From Nonomuraea angiospora (GTDB lineage: Bacteria; Actinomycetota; Actinomycetes; Streptosporangiales; Streptosporangiaceae), in contig NZ_JADBEK010000001.1 of assembly GCF_014873145.1 (NCBI RefSeq), forward strand, positions 6,386,001 to 6,450,000: a stretch of 64,000 bases of DNA, read 5' to 3'. Position numbers and translations under genes: made by a program. Positions 53,223-63,179 of this stretch are shown one piece after another. A model generated the notes under the pieces. It worked only from the letters and a program-made list of their open reading frames with translations. It was not told the origin of the DNA and did no database searches. Positions within the stretch are counted from its first letter, which is position 1. Every line of letters starts with the position of its first letter.

Positions 53223-54533
53223 CTACTTCTTGCGGCCCCAGCGCCTGCGCTTGGGGTCCGGCAGCTCCTTGGTCTGCTCCGGCTGCCCGGGCTCCGGCGG
53301 CAGCGGCTGGACGACGGTCGCCTCCGCGTCGGGCGCCAGGTAGGGCGGCGGGTCGTACGCCTGCTGCTCCTGGTTCCTGGCCGGCGGGTCGAACAGCGAC
53401 TGGCCGCCACCCTGCCACGGCTCCGAGTCGCCGGACTCCGCCGCCGAGACCGCGCCGAGCGGGCGCTCCTGGCCTGGGACCTCGTAAGGGTCGGCGCCGC
53501 CCGGCGGGATGTCCGGCGGCGGCGGGTCCGCCGGGACCAGCGGCTCGAACGGGTCGCGGAACTCCTTGGGCTTGGGCGGCTCGTGGTTGAAGGAGTCGAA
53601 CTCGTCCGGGTGCAGCACCACGGGCTCCGTCGTCGCCGGCGGCGGCGGGGCCTCCTGCGGGTAAGTCTGGGGCGGGTAGTGGTGCTCCTCGTAGCCGGGG
53701 ACCGGGCCGCTCGGATACGTCTGCACGGGGACGAAGCTGATGATCGGCGCGTACGCCGTGCCGCCCGGATAGCCGGGCGCGGGGAAGCCCGCCGTCGTGT
53801 AGTAACCGGGCCCCGCGGGGTAGCCGCCGCCCGGCGGAGGCGGAGGCAGGTCCGGGCGGCCCGGCTGCGGCCCGGCCTTGCGCACGGCCGCCGCGTGGGC
53901 CATCCGGCGCAGGCGTCCCTCGAAGATCAGGACGGCGAAGAGCGCGAGCAGGACCAGCACCAGCGCCGGGATGCTGAGCTTCTGCGTCAGCGACTTCTGG
54001 TCGAACTCCGGCGCCGCGTTACGCAGCTCCAGCGGCACCTCCTCGGAGGAGGCGGGCTGCGTGTCGCTCGGCTGCGCCGGCGGCGGCGTGACGGGATCGG
54101 AGGACGCGATCTCCGGCATGTCGACGGCCGTCTCGGAGGTGGTCTCCGTGGGGGTCGAGACCGGCAGCTGCTCGACGGTCTGGGTGGGCAGCGGCTGCGG
54201 ATTCTGCTGCGTCGCCGGAGCACTGGTGGTCGCCGGAGGCGTCGTGCTCTTGGTCGGCTTGGGGGTCTTGCTCGCCTTCGTCGGAGTCGAGGTGACGGTC
54301 TTGGTGATCGTCGTCTCCGGCTCCTCCGGCTCCGGAGTGCCCGCCGTCTCGGTGACCGTCACGGTGGTCTCCGGCGTCGTGTCGCACGTCTCGCCGACGT
54401 CACAGGGATCGACCGGCTGGTACGCCGACACGGACGCGCTCGCGCTCTGTACGATGAACGGTGTCGCCCCGACGCCGGCCAGCCCCAGCGCCAGGACGAC
54501 AGCGGACGCGGCCGTCGCTCGCGTGCGTGCCAC
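53223..54533 (-). CDS. Single-span, proline-rich membrane protein of the secretion-like locus
   Basis: A 436-residue protein. Residues 1-34 are a signal peptide. An extracellular Thr/Pro-rich region follows (residues 45-170, with TVTVTETAG and TPTKASKTPKPT). One transmembrane helix sits near residue 190 (LSIPALVLVLLALFAVLIF). The cytoplasmic tail of over 220 residues is rich in Pro, Gly and Tyr (PPPPPGGGYPAGPGYYTTAG) and ends in a basic cluster (PKRRRWGRKK). No enzyme motif is seen. The start is a GTG with GGAGGG upstream. It is the last gene of the minus-strand locus and probably scaffolds the apparatus. Confidence 0.8.
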   Translation of the reverse strand: MARTRATAASAVVLALGLAGVGATPFIVQSASASVSAYQPVDPCDVGETCDTTPETTVTVTETAGTPEPEEPETTITKTVTSTPTKASKTPKPTKSTTPPATTSAPATQQNPQPLPTQTVEQLPVSTPTETTSETAVDMPEIASSDPVTPPPAQPSDTQPASSEEVPLELRNAAPEFDQKSLTQKLSIPALVLVLLALFAVLIFEGRLRRMAHAAAVRKAGPQPGRPDLPPPPPGGGYPAGPGYYTTAGFPAPGYPGGTAYAPIISFVPVQTYPSGPVPGYEEHHYPPQTYPQEAPPPPATTEPVVLHPDEFDSFNHEPPKPKEFRDPFEPLVPADPPPPDIPPGGADPYEVPGQERPLGAVSAAESGDSEPWQGGGQSLFDPPARNQEQQAYDPPPYLAPDAEATVVQPLPPEPGQPEQTKELPDPKRRRWGRKK

Positions 54534-54611
54534 CGGTGCCCTCCGCGTATCCCGGAACCTTGGTCAAGGGAATACTAGTCGGGTCAAAGTAACAGTAAAG
54601 CCCGAATTAAC

Positions 54612-56165
54612 CTACGTTTTGCTTTTTCGGCGTCTTTGCACCGTGCCAATCAACCACAGGGCCCCCAGCAGCGCTCCGATGCCTCCGAGGACCACCGGCA
54701 CCCCTTTCGGACCGTCGAGCGGGCTCGCCCACGCGACAGGGCGGGCGTGCTTCCGCGCCGCGGCCACATTCCACGGCAGCGGCACCACGCCTTCGGCGCC
54801 GCGGGTGGGCTGCCCGGTCGCTCCCGGAGCGGCTTGCGGCGCCGCCATGCCGGGCAGGAGAGGCCCGCCGGCCGGCGGGGGCGACGCGCCGGGCATGACC
54901 AGCGCGGGCGGGGCTCCGGGCACCGGCTGCGGCACGGACTCCGGCAGCCTCGGCGCCTGCGGCAGACCCTGCGGCAGCCCTTGGGGCACCTGCGGCAGCC
55001 CCTGAGGCAACTGCGGCACCTGCGGGAGCCCTTGAGGCAACTGCGGAACGGCCTGAGGCGGCCGCTGCAAGCCCTCTGGAAGCTGCGGCACCGCCTGGCG
55101 CCGCTGCACGCCCTCAGGCAGCTGCGGCACGGCCTGAGCCAGCCCCTGCCCCTGCGGGGCGGCCTGGGGCAGTCCCTGCGCCTGTGGCGCGCCCTGAGGC
55201 AGCCCGGCCAGGCCCGGCGCGCCCTGCGGCCACTGCGGCGCCAGCTGGGGCTGCCGCCGAGCCTGCGGCACGCCGAGGCCGCCGCCCTTCAACCGGCGCG
55301 CGGTCCCTCCGGCCGCCTGACGCCGCGGCGCGGCCGCCTCGGCGGGCCACTGGCCCTCGAGCAGCACGCCGGCCCCGGCCAGCAACCGGCGTCCGGCGCG
55401 CTCCCCGACGACCTCCGCCTCTTCCGTGTCGGTCCGCACCTTCGCCCAGGCCCGTGCTGGCGGGGCGGGCTGTTGCAGCTGAGCGAGGATTCGTTCCTTC
55501 GCCTCGGCGTACTCCCGTCCGCCGGGCACGCCGGACGGCGCGACGAGGGCGGTGGGCCGGGGCTCGGCCGGGCTCACGCGGACCGCCGGGCCGCTGAAGC
55601 CCGCGTCCTCGTCCATGACGCGCGTGGCGGCGGTCTTGGTCTTGGTCGTCTCCGGATCGCCCGCGTCGGCCCGCATCCCGGCCACCGCCGCGAGCACCAC
55701 CTGCTTCGCCCCCGACGGCGTGGTGAGCGTCACCTCCACTTCCCGCTCACCGGCCAGGTCGCCCAGCTCGCACACCCGCGCCCCGGGCGGGACCGTGCTC
55801 GGCAGCGCCGAGCCGCCCGTGACGCTCAGCGCCTGGGCCGCCAGCGCCCGCGCGGCCCGCACCCCGGCCCGGGCCGCCCCAAGGTTCGGCTCCGCGGCGG
55901 GCACGGGCGCCGAAGGCGTGCCCGCGGCCGCCGGGGCGCACGACACCTGGGTCAGCGCCGCCGCCGGGTTGGCCGCGATCGCCACCTTGACCCCGTCGGC
56001 CATCCCGTTGAGCCGCACCCGGAACCGCTGGACGTCGCCCGTCCTGATCCACTGCCCGGGCGTGCTCAACCGCTCCAGCACCAGCGAGACCCGGGAGGCC
56101 GCCAAAGGCACAGAGGGCACAGCCGCCAGGATCAGTGCGCCCGCAATGATCCAGCCACGCCGCAT
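54612..56165 (-). CDS. Secreted/membrane protein with Gln-Pro-Leu repeats
   Basis: A 517-residue protein when started at the ATG at 56165 (an in-frame ATG lies 11 codons upstream). It has an N-terminal signal sequence (GWIIAGALILAAVPSVPLAA) and a soluble N-terminal domain (residues 30-190) with two cysteines (SCAP and VCELGDL). A long stretch of LPQGLPQVPQ-type repeats (about residues 310-420) follows. A C-terminal helix (VPVVLGGIGALLGALWLIG) is followed by RRRKSK. The pattern suggests an outward-facing stalk anchored at both ends. No family is recognised. Confidence 0.78.
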   Translation of the reverse strand: MRRGWIIAGALILAAVPSVPLAASRVSLVLERLSTPGQWIRTGDVQRFRVRLNGMADGVKVAIAANPAAALTQVSCAPAAAGTPSAPVPAAEPNLGAARAGVRAARALAAQALSVTGGSALPSTVPPGARVCELGDLAGEREVEVTLTTPSGAKQVVLAAVAGMRADAGDPETTKTKTAATRVMDEDAGFSGPAVRVSPAEPRPTALVAPSGVPGGREYAEAKERILAQLQQPAPPARAWAKVRTDTEEAEVVGERAGRRLLAGAGVLLEGQWPAEAAAPRRQAAGGTARRLKGGGLGVPQARRQPQLAPQWPQGAPGLAGLPQGAPQAQGLPQAAPQGQGLAQAVPQLPEGVQRRQAVPQLPEGLQRPPQAVPQLPQGLPQVPQLPQGLPQVPQGLPQGLPQAPRLPESVPQPVPGAPPALVMPGASPPPAGGPLLPGMAAPQAAPGATGQPTRGAEGVVPLPWNVAAARKHARPVAWASPLDGPKGVPVVLGGIGALLGALWLIGTVQRRRKSKT

Positions 56166-56232
56166 CACTCCCAACTCCCCCGTTGCGACAGATGTCACTC
56201 TTGGTAGTCATTCTGTCACACAGAGGAAGCGC

Positions 56233-56637
56233 CTAATCCCGCGAAAGGAGCAGATTCTCCACAGTCTTCATCACGGGCAGATCCGCCCCGAGCCACTCGA
56301 CCGAGTAGTACTCGCCGGGCCCCAGCCACCGCAGCGCCAGGTGCTCCCGAGCCTCCGGCACCCCCGAGGCCAGCGAGCACAGCCACACGCGCAGCACGTA
56401 CCCCTCGGAAAGCGCCCAGTCCCCGCCCACCTGCTCACCCACCGTGACCTCCACGCCGAGCTCCTCGCGGCACTCGCGGACGAGCGCCGCCGTCTCGCTC
56501 TCGCCGGGATCCACCTTCCCGCCAGGGAACTCCCAGCCACCCGCGAGCGCCGGCGGCTCGGCGCGCTGGGCGGCCAGCACCCGAGCGCCCGGCGCGACGA
56601 TCACCGCGGCCACCACGACCGTGTCGAAAACGTTCAC
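56233..56637 (-). CDS. Nudix hydrolase, MutT type
   Basis: A 134-residue protein with a complete Nudix box, [10 protein letters not shown] then RECREELGV. The flanking GGWEFPGG is characteristic of MutT-like 8-oxo-dGTP diphosphatases. It would cleanse the nucleotide pool or hydrolyse a related diphosphate. The GTG at 56637 lies within the stop of the upstream hydrolase gene (GTGA), so a longer start is ruled out. Its place in a secretion-type operon may only reflect shared transcription. Confidence 0.92.
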   Translation of the reverse strand: MNVFDTVVVAAVIVAPGARVLAAQRAEPPALAGGWEFPGGKVDPGESETAALVRECREELGVEVTVGEQVGGDWALSEGYVLRVWLCSLASGVPEAREHLALRWLGPGEYYSVEWLGADLPVMKTVENLLLSRD

Positions 56638-57728
56638 AGGGAAGGATTCTGCAGCTTCTTCAGCTGCTCGAGCACGTCGGGGTTCTGCAGGGGACGGGTG
56701 AAGCCGATGCGGTTGTCCCGCGCCTGATAGCTGGTGACCTTGATCGGCCCGCACAGCCGGCACCGGGCCTCCAGCATCTTGCCCTTCGACACGACGAGCC
56801 CGACGTGGCCGGGGTTGTCGGCGGACGTGCCCGGACCGGCGTTGAAGAACACCAGGTCACCGGGCTGTTCCTGGCCGTCTAAAACCTTCACGCCGAACGG
56901 CCACTGCCCGAACGTCGTCCGCGGGATCGTCAGCCCCGCCTCCCGGTACGCCGCGAAGATGACGCCCGAGCAGTCGAACGCGTCGGGCCCCGTCCCGCCC
57001 CACAGATACGGCTTGCCGCGCTGCGCCAGCGCGTATTCCAAAATCTTGGCCACGATGTCGCTCGGCGCGGCCTCCACCAGCGAGTCGTCGCATTCCTCCG
57101 AAGCCTGCGGCGGCACCTTGACGTCGCCCGACTTGGCGTATTTCCTGGCGATCGCCTCGACCTGGTCCACGTACCACCAGGCCCGGTTGTAGACGAACAG
57201 CGCCTGCCGCACGTTCTCCGGGGCGCCGTTGCGCTTGAGCATCCGCGCGGCGCCGAGGATCGCGTCGGCCGGGTTGTAGACGTCACCCACCCCGTCGCCG
57301 TCGCCGTCGGAGGCGTAGCCGGTGAACTTCGACGACATCGCGACCCTGGCCTTGCCGCCCCACGTCGAGATCAGGAACTGCATCGGCCCGGCCGCGCCCG
57401 CGTAGTTGGTGCCGCTCTTGACGCCCGGCAGGTTGGAGCGGCCGTGGTCGGTCTCGCGCTTGCCCACGGCGGCCAGGATGTTCCACTGGACGCCGATCTT
57501 CTTGCCGTACTGCTTGTAGAACTCCAGGTATTCGGCGGGGATGTCCGACGTCGCCGAGTCGGACACCTCCTCCACCTGCGTGTTGTCCTTGCAGTCGGGC
57601 GAGGTGCCGCCGTCGCTGAGGAACGACGGCATCGAGATCAGCAGCATCGGCGACACGATGACCGCCACCAGGAGCAGCACACCGGCGACGCCGATCAGCA
57701 GCGCCAGCCGGGTACGTGAGAGCTTCAC
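56634..57728 (-). CDS. Peptidoglycan hydrolase: lytic transglycosylase plus NlpC/P60
   Basis: A 364-residue membrane-anchored enzyme. The N-terminal helix ([18 protein letters not shown]) is the anchor. Residues about 60-210 form a lysozyme-like transglycosylase domain with the catalytic glutamate in [14 protein letters not shown] and the [13 protein letters not shown] motif. The C-terminal NlpC/P60 domain has the nucleophile in [11 protein letters not shown] and the histidine in [10 protein letters not shown]. Two-domain enzymes of this kind open the cell wall for Gram-positive conjugation machines (VirB1-like). It overlaps both neighbours by four bases. Confidence 0.93.
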   Translation of the reverse strand: MKLSRTRLALLIGVAGVLLLVAVIVSPMLLISMPSFLSDGGTSPDCKDNTQVEEVSDSATSDIPAEYLEFYKQYGKKIGVQWNILAAVGKRETDHGRSNLPGVKSGTNYAGAAGPMQFLISTWGGKARVAMSSKFTGYASDGDGDGVGDVYNPADAILGAARMLKRNGAPENVRQALFVYNRAWWYVDQVEAIARKYAKSGDVKVPPQASEECDDSLVEAAPSDIVAKILEYALAQRGKPYLWGGTGPDAFDCSGVIFAAYREAGLTIPRTTFGQWPFGVKVLDGQEQPGDLVFFNAGPGTSADNPGHVGLVVSKGKMLEARCRLCGPIKVTSYQARDNRIGFTRPLQNPDVLEQLKKLQNPSL

Positions 57729-58351
57729 CCCGAGGTGTCCCCCTCCTGGCCCTCCGAGGCAGGCCGGATGTCGAAGATCCGCCAGTCGGCTCCCGACTGG
57801 GTCACCGTGACCGCGTACTCCTCCTGGGCCGTCTGGTTACCGCTCTTGGCGGTGACCTGCCTGGCCGAGGCGACCACGAAGATGATGGAGTTCTTCTCGA
57901 TCTGCCTGATCTCCTTCAGCCTGGCCGTGGCCTTGGAGACGGTCTGGTCGTCGCGGTTCTGCTCGACGGTGCCCGCCGAGGTCATCGTCCTGGTCAGCTG
58001 GTTGCCGAGCTCGGCCGTCGTGTACGCCTTCACGCGGGTCGCGTACGCCGCCGGGTCCTCGTCGTACCTGAAGGTGCCGTACTCGGCGGTGAACCGCTCG
58101 GCCAGGTCCGCTGTCGCGGCGAGTTGCTCCTTCTTCATCGGCAGGAACGAGTAGATGTCGAACGGCGCGGCGCTCGCGGTCGCCAGCGGCGTGTTCGCCG
58201 GGGCCGGCGCGCCGGTGACACTGACCGGCTCCTGGCTGGGCCCGGCCCGCTCCTCCGGGTCGGGCCACATGGTCAGGTAGATGCCGACCGCGGCGATGAT
58301 CACGACGACGGCGGCGAAGGCCAACCCCCGCCTGTCACCTCGCTGCACCAT
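57725..58351 (-). CDS. TcpC/VirB8-like membrane protein
   Basis: A 208-residue protein with one N-terminal transmembrane helix (LAFAAVVVIIAAVGIYLTMW). Residues about 80-200 are predicted alpha+beta and read like an NTF2-type domain (AERFTAEYGTFRYDEDPAAY near the start and YAVTVTQSGADWRIFDI at the end). Proteins of this form are the VirB8/TcpC core of Gram-positive type IV systems. Sequence similarity is low in the family, so the assignment rests on layout and neighbours. It overlaps the cell-wall hydrolase gene by ATGA. Confidence 0.7.
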   Translation of the reverse strand: MVQRGDRRGLAFAAVVVIIAAVGIYLTMWPDPEERAGPSQEPVSVTGAPAPANTPLATASAAPFDIYSFLPMKKEQLAATADLAERFTAEYGTFRYDEDPAAYATRVKAYTTAELGNQLTRTMTSAGTVEQNRDDQTVSKATARLKEIRQIEKNSIIFVVASARQVTAKSGNQTAQEEYAVTVTQSGADWRIFDIRPASEGQEGDTSG

Positions 58352-58357
58352 GTTCGT

Positions 58358-60658
58358 TCAGTCCTTGTCCGGGCTGCTCGGCTTGAGCCAGAACGGCACA
58401 TCCGTGCTGTCGCCTCCGGAGCCGCCGTTGCGGCTGCCGCGCAGCCAGAGCGGCGGTGCCTCGGAGGTGCGGGACGAGGGCTCGTCCGAGCCGAAGATCC
58501 GGGGGCCGGACGAGCCGCCGGACGGCCTGGAGCCGCCGCCCGACCGGGAGCCGCCGTTGGACCTCGAACCGCCGCCGAACAGGCCGCCACCCGAACCGCC
58601 GCCCGAGCCCCCCGAACCGCCGGAGCCGCCGCCGAACAGGCCGCCGCCGCCGCTCCCGCGCGAGCGCGTGCCGCCCGAGCGGGACCCGCCCGAGCCGCCG
58701 AACCGGGACCCGCGCGACCCGCCGGACGAACCGCGCGACCCCGACGACGAGCCGCCGCGGGACGCCCAGCCACCGCCGGACCGGCCGCCGAACCAGCCAC
58801 CCGCCGAACCGCCACCGGAACCACCCGAACCGCCGGTTCCGCCGGAGGCCGTGCCACCGGCCGCGGCGGCCGGCCGGGGGCCGCCCGCCGCGGGACCGCG
58901 CGTGCGGGTGGGCGCGCCCAGGTTGAGCGGCGGCGCCGTGCCCCTGCGCGGCTCCAGCGGAACCCTGGCGGCCGCCTTGCCGCCCTGCTCGGTGTCCAGC
59001 GGCGCGGCCGTGGCCGGTACGCGGGTGCCCGTGGGAACGCCCTCGCCCTCCTCGGCGCGCACCCGGGCCTGACCCGCGGTGGCCGCCGCCGTGGCCGCGG
59101 CGCCCGCCGGGTTGGCCGCCCCGGCCGCCCTGATGATCGGCTCGGCCTTGCGCAGCCCCCAGCGGCCGATCCTGGCCGAGGCGACCGGCGGCAGCGCGCC
59201 CGCGGACCGCTCGAGGACCGACGAGCTCGCCGCCTCGCCCAGCATGCGGGTGGTGACCGTGTGGCCGTTCATCGAGGCGAACAGGTGCTGGAACGGCCTG
59301 CGGTAGAAGAACACCGCGATCGTCAGCAGGGCCATGAACAGCACCTGCAGCCCCCACGGCATGGCCGTGGAGATGATCAGCGCGTACCCGTAGACGAGGA
59401 CGCTGAGCACCAGCGTGAGCACGGCCTGCCTGAGCAGCGTGCCCACGAGCATCTCCACCCAGCGCATGGCGACGATCCGGCCGCTGCCCGGGTGGACGCC
59501 GATCAGCAGGAACACGGGTCCGAGGATCAGCAGCAGCAGGAAGCCCACCTTCAGCACCAGCAGCGAGACCGCCACCAGGAAGATGAGCAGCCCGGCCACG
59601 ATCGCCGCGATGAACGCGCCGACCGCCACGCCGAGCCGGTTGGACCAGTCACGGCCGGAGAAGACGGTGTAGACGGGGTCGTTCTTGAGCTTGTCGGCCA
59701 GCGAGGCGTACTCCGACTGGCGGGCGCCCACGTCGGGCGCCGGCTGGCCGGCCACGGCCCGCGGGACCGACTGCATCTCCAGCACCTTGCGGCCCCAGTC
59801 GCGCACGATCGGCTGCTGCGGGTCGGCGGTGCCGAACAGGCCCACCAGCCACGGCTTGCAGACCAGGGTGGACCACAGCGCGTCGGCGTTCTGGTCGACG
59901 CCCGGCGTGCCGTTCTGGGCGTAGCCGCCGGCCTGGACCTTCGCGTCCGTGCCGCCGGGCGGCGGCAGGCAGGAGGCGCCGCCCGCGCCCGGCAGGCCGG
60001 AGAAGGCCGAGTTGACGACCTCGCCGGTCTTGTCGGTCACGACCTTGCCCAGGCCGGTGAAGTCGCCGGGACGGCTCAGGAACCAGACCGCCACGGTGAC
60101 GGCCAGCACCATCCAGATCACGCCCTCGGCGGTCGTGGTGGCGCGCTTGCGGATCAGCCCGTACCAGGCCAGCCAGATGGCGCCGAGGATGACGATCGGC
60201 TGGAGGAAGGGCCAGTACATGGCCTTGGAGAGGTTGGTGACGATGTCGTCGACCACGTCCTTGATCGCCTGGAGCGGTCCCTCCGTCGCCGCCGCCTGGT
60301 ACGTGGTGATCGTCAGCCGGTCGATGGCCTTGGCCGCGGTGAAGATGCCGTTGGCCCACATGTTGCCGAGCACGGCCACGTAGTCGGAGCAGCCCAGGTC
60401 GTGGGTGTGCCAGAACTGGCCGCTCATGCCGAACTGGGCGTAGTTGGTGGTCGGCGTCTGCGGCCCGCCCTCGGGGGCGGGCGCCTGGATCAGGCCGTCG
60501 GTGCCGCCGCCGACCATCTCCGGGTTGAGCGGGCCCGACAGGTCGCAGGGCGCCGCGGCGGCCGGGGCCGACAGCCCGCCCACCACGATCGGCACCACGA
60601 GAATGCTCATGGCGAGCGCCAGCGCCAGTGCGAGCCGTCGAGACAGCCGGATCTTCAT
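58358..60658 (-). CDS. VirB6/TrbL-like polytopic membrane protein with a Gly/Ser-rich tail
   Basis: A 766-residue protein: signal peptide (residues 1-36), an exported loop with paired cysteines, then about six to seven helices (first near 150, main cluster 350-450, for instance FLLLLILGPVFLLIGVHPGSGR). The last 200 residues are an extreme low-complexity GSG/RGG tail (GGSGGSGGGSGGGLFGGGSR) with interspersed arginines. Topology matches the channel-forming VirB6/TrbL proteins. The tail may bind nucleic acid or partner proteins. It overlaps the ATPase gene by ATGA. Confidence 0.82.
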   Translation of the reverse strand: MKIRLSRRLALALALAMSILVVPIVVGGLSAPAAAAPCDLSGPLNPEMVGGGTDGLIQAPAPEGGPQTPTTNYAQFGMSGQFWHTHDLGCSDYVAVLGNMWANGIFTAAKAIDRLTITTYQAAATEGPLQAIKDVVDDIVTNLSKAMYWPFLQPIVILGAIWLAWYGLIRKRATTTAEGVIWMVLAVTVAVWFLSRPGDFTGLGKVVTDKTGEVVNSAFSGLPGAGGASCLPPPGGTDAKVQAGGYAQNGTPGVDQNADALWSTLVCKPWLVGLFGTADPQQPIVRDWGRKVLEMQSVPRAVAGQPAPDVGARQSEYASLADKLKNDPVYTVFSGRDWSNRLGVAVGAFIAAIVAGLLIFLVAVSLLVLKVGFLLLLILGPVFLLIGVHPGSGRIVAMRWVEMLVGTLLRQAVLTLVLSVLVYGYALIISTAMPWGLQVLFMALLTIAVFFYRRPFQHLFASMNGHTVTTRMLGEAASSSVLERSAGALPPVASARIGRWGLRKAEPIIRAAGAANPAGAAATAAATAGQARVRAEEGEGVPTGTRVPATAAPLDTEQGGKAAARVPLEPRRGTAPPLNLGAPTRTRGPAAGGPRPAAAAGGTASGGTGGSGGSGGGSAGGWFGGRSGGGWASRGGSSSGSRGSSGGSRGSRFGGSGGSRSGGTRSRGSGGGGLFGGGSGGSGGSGGGSGGGLFGGGSRSNGGSRSGGGSRPSGGSSGPRIFGSDEPSSRTSEAPPLWLRGSRNGGSGGDSTDVPFWLKPSSPDKD

Positions 60659-63132
60659 GACCGTACCTCCTGCGCCCTGCCCACGCCCCCCTGAAGATCA
60701 TCATGCCCGCTGCCGTCGGGTTTGTCGTGTGTCGGGTTCGTGTCGAGCCAACGGAGAAGTTCCTCGGAGATCAGGTCTACTCCGATCCGCCCAGCCCTGC
60801 CATCCAGATCGCGGAATACGCATTCGCCGTTGCCGAGCGAGCGCAGCACGGCCTTGTGCTCCTCCGACGGCTCCACCCCGAGCAGGGACATGACGTGCTC
60901 CACCTCCACCCGTTCGGTGGACCTGAACGCGAAGACGGACGACAGGCAGTTGGTCACCTGCTCGTTGAGCAGGTCGCCCGCGTTCTGCGAGACCAGCACG
61001 AGGGCGGTGTTGCGGGAGCGGCCCATCCGGCTGACCTCGGGCACCAGCTTGGCGCCCTCGGGCGTGGAGGTGATCGCCCACGCCTCGTCCAGGAAGATCG
61101 CCTTCGGGGCGCGCCGGTCGAGGCCGTTCATCAGCCTGCGCGCGAACTGGGAGACCAGGTAGAGCAGCGCCACCGACAACCGCTGCTCGTAGGAGTAGTC
61201 GTCCCTGGTCGTGGCCACGTCGGGCAGCGTCAGCCCGCCCAGCGTGAAGACGGTCGTCCACCCCTCGCTGTCGATCTGGTCGCCGCCCGAGGCGTCGAAG
61301 CAGAGCCTGGCCAGGTGCATCTCCGACATGGAGCGCAGCACCGCGCCCAGGTTCTTCGAGGCGGGGTCGTCGGCCTGCTCCAGGAAGTCGACGACCTTGC
61401 CCAGCGACGGGTCGGGCGCGTTGGAGACCGCCGCCACCGCCTGGATCATCGCCGACTCGCGCTCCTCCGACATGCGGGGCAGCAGCAGCCGCAGCGTCTC
61501 GGTCGCCATGGTCTTCTTCGCCGCGATGTCGTCGCCGAACGAGAACGGGTCGAGCAGCCCCGGCGCCGCCGAGCCCAGCGGGATGATGCGGGCCTTGCGG
61601 CCCCGCTTCTCCAGCAGCCGCACCAGCGACTCGGCGTCGCCCTTCGGGTCGATCACCGCGACCGTCACGCCCCTGAGCGCCATCTGGTAGATCATCAGCA
61701 GCGCGAGCGTGGTCTTGCCGCCGCCGGGCTCGCCGGTGATCGCGATGGCGGTCGGCCGGTTGCGGGTGGCCGCCACCAGCGGGTCGAAGTGCACGATGCT
61801 GCGGGCCCTGCCGACGGTCTCGCCGATGTACGGGCCGAGCCAGCCTTCGTGGCCGTCGCCCAGCCGGTCGCCGAGGTCGACGGTGGCGGTGGCCATGCCG
61901 CCCGCGATGGTGCGCAGGGGCTGCCGCTGCGCGTAGGCGTTGACGCGTACCTTCTCGCCCGGCAGCGTCTCGCAGAACAGCGAGAACTGGTCGCCCGTCG
62001 AGTTGACCACGTCGATGCCCATGTCGCGGTAGTGCTCGACGACCGCCTCCACGCGCTGCACGCAGATGTCCTCGGTGGGGGCCGACACGATCAGGCGGTG
62101 CCAGCCGTACACGAAGGGCAGCCGTTCCTTCGTGATGCCGTGCTCCAGCATGCGGGCCGCGTCGATCTGCTCGGCCAGCGCCAGCGGCGCCTCCGCGCCG
62201 GCCTCGCGGATGTGGTGGTCCATGTCGCGGGCGTGCGCGAGCTTGCGCGCGACGTCCTTGGACGCCTTGACCGGCGGGATCAGCCGCATCCGCGACGAGA
62301 TCTCCACCGGGAAGGCGAGCTGGTCCGCGAAGTGCATCCACGGCTCGCCGTCCGGGAACGGCATGAGGTCGGGGAACCTCGCGAACGACAGGTAGGCCAC
62401 GTACGAGTCGCCCTGCGGCTGCACGATGCGCAGCAGCGACCTGCCGTTGTGGATCTCCCCCTCGACCAGCGACTCGATCTCGCCCTTGCCCCAGCGCCGC
62501 TTCGGGCTGGCCGACGGCGGCGGGTCGCCGAGCGCGCCCGCGGCCGCGTGCTGGAACAGCCACGCCACCTCGGCGGAGGTGGCGTGCCTGGCGTAGAGAG
62601 CGCTCGACGAGAGCGCCCTGCCGAGGCGTTCGGCCTGCTCGGTCCAGCGCCCGATCTCGCTGTCGGGGACGTGGTCGTCCTCCATGCCGAGCGCCTTCTC
62701 GGTCTTCTGGTAGAAGCCGAAGAGCTGGGACAGCACGCCGGTGCCGAGCTGCTTGCCGCGCGGGCCGAGCCGCACGCCGATGAAGACCTCCTTGGACCAG
62801 AAGTCCTTCGCCCAGACGTGCCGGTACATCTCCTCCAGGTAGTCGCGCCAGCCGGGCCCCTCGTCGGAGGTGGCGTTGAGCGCCATGGCCCACTCCGCGG
62901 CCGGGTACGTGCGGTGCGCGACCCTCAGGTGAACCTCGGCGTCGGGCATCCTGATCGCGGCCAGCGCGATCGTGATGTTGGTGGCCAGCGCCTCCCGTTC
63001 GTCGGGTGTGACGAACTCGTAGCTGACCGTCGGAAGGCGGAAGTACGCCCATGCGCAGGTGTCCGTGAGCAGGATGCGGTCGTCGAAATACCGGACCGCC
63101 AGGCGCTGGTGCGCTCGTGCCGCCCTGCTCAT
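60655..63132 (-). CDS. VirB4/TraC-like conjugation ATPase
   Basis: An 825-residue ATPase. The N-terminal half is the VirB4 accessory domain. The motor domain starts with AITGEPGGGKTTLALL (Walker A, about residue 467). Walker B is KAIFLDEAWAI, followed by the typical RSRNTALVLVSQNAGDL and NCLSSVFAFR motifs. Such hexameric ATPases energise assembly or transport in type IV systems. The start is the ATG at 63132 with a GGGGG-rich ribosome site; an ATG six codons upstream is in frame. It overlaps the next gene by four bases. Confidence 0.94.
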   Translation of the reverse strand: MSRAARAHQRLAVRYFDDRILLTDTCAWAYFRLPTVSYEFVTPDEREALATNITIALAAIRMPDAEVHLRVAHRTYPAAEWAMALNATSDEGPGWRDYLEEMYRHVWAKDFWSKEVFIGVRLGPRGKQLGTGVLSQLFGFYQKTEKALGMEDDHVPDSEIGRWTEQAERLGRALSSSALYARHATSAEVAWLFQHAAAGALGDPPPSASPKRRWGKGEIESLVEGEIHNGRSLLRIVQPQGDSYVAYLSFARFPDLMPFPDGEPWMHFADQLAFPVEISSRMRLIPPVKASKDVARKLAHARDMDHHIREAGAEAPLALAEQIDAARMLEHGITKERLPFVYGWHRLIVSAPTEDICVQRVEAVVEHYRDMGIDVVNSTGDQFSLFCETLPGEKVRVNAYAQRQPLRTIAGGMATATVDLGDRLGDGHEGWLGPYIGETVGRARSIVHFDPLVAATRNRPTAIAITGEPGGGKTTLALLMIYQMALRGVTVAVIDPKGDAESLVRLLEKRGRKARIIPLGSAAPGLLDPFSFGDDIAAKKTMATETLRLLLPRMSEERESAMIQAVAAVSNAPDPSLGKVVDFLEQADDPASKNLGAVLRSMSEMHLARLCFDASGGDQIDSEGWTTVFTLGGLTLPDVATTRDDYSYEQRLSVALLYLVSQFARRLMNGLDRRAPKAIFLDEAWAITSTPEGAKLVPEVSRMGRSRNTALVLVSQNAGDLLNEQVTNCLSSVFAFRSTERVEVEHVMSLLGVEPSEEHKAVLRSLGNGECVFRDLDGRAGRIGVDLISEELLRWLDTNPTHDKPDGSGHDDLQGGVGRAQEVRS

Positions 63133-63179
63133 GCCGCCCCCTCGGCGCATGAACGGGCCAGACCTGCTCGCTTGTTCAC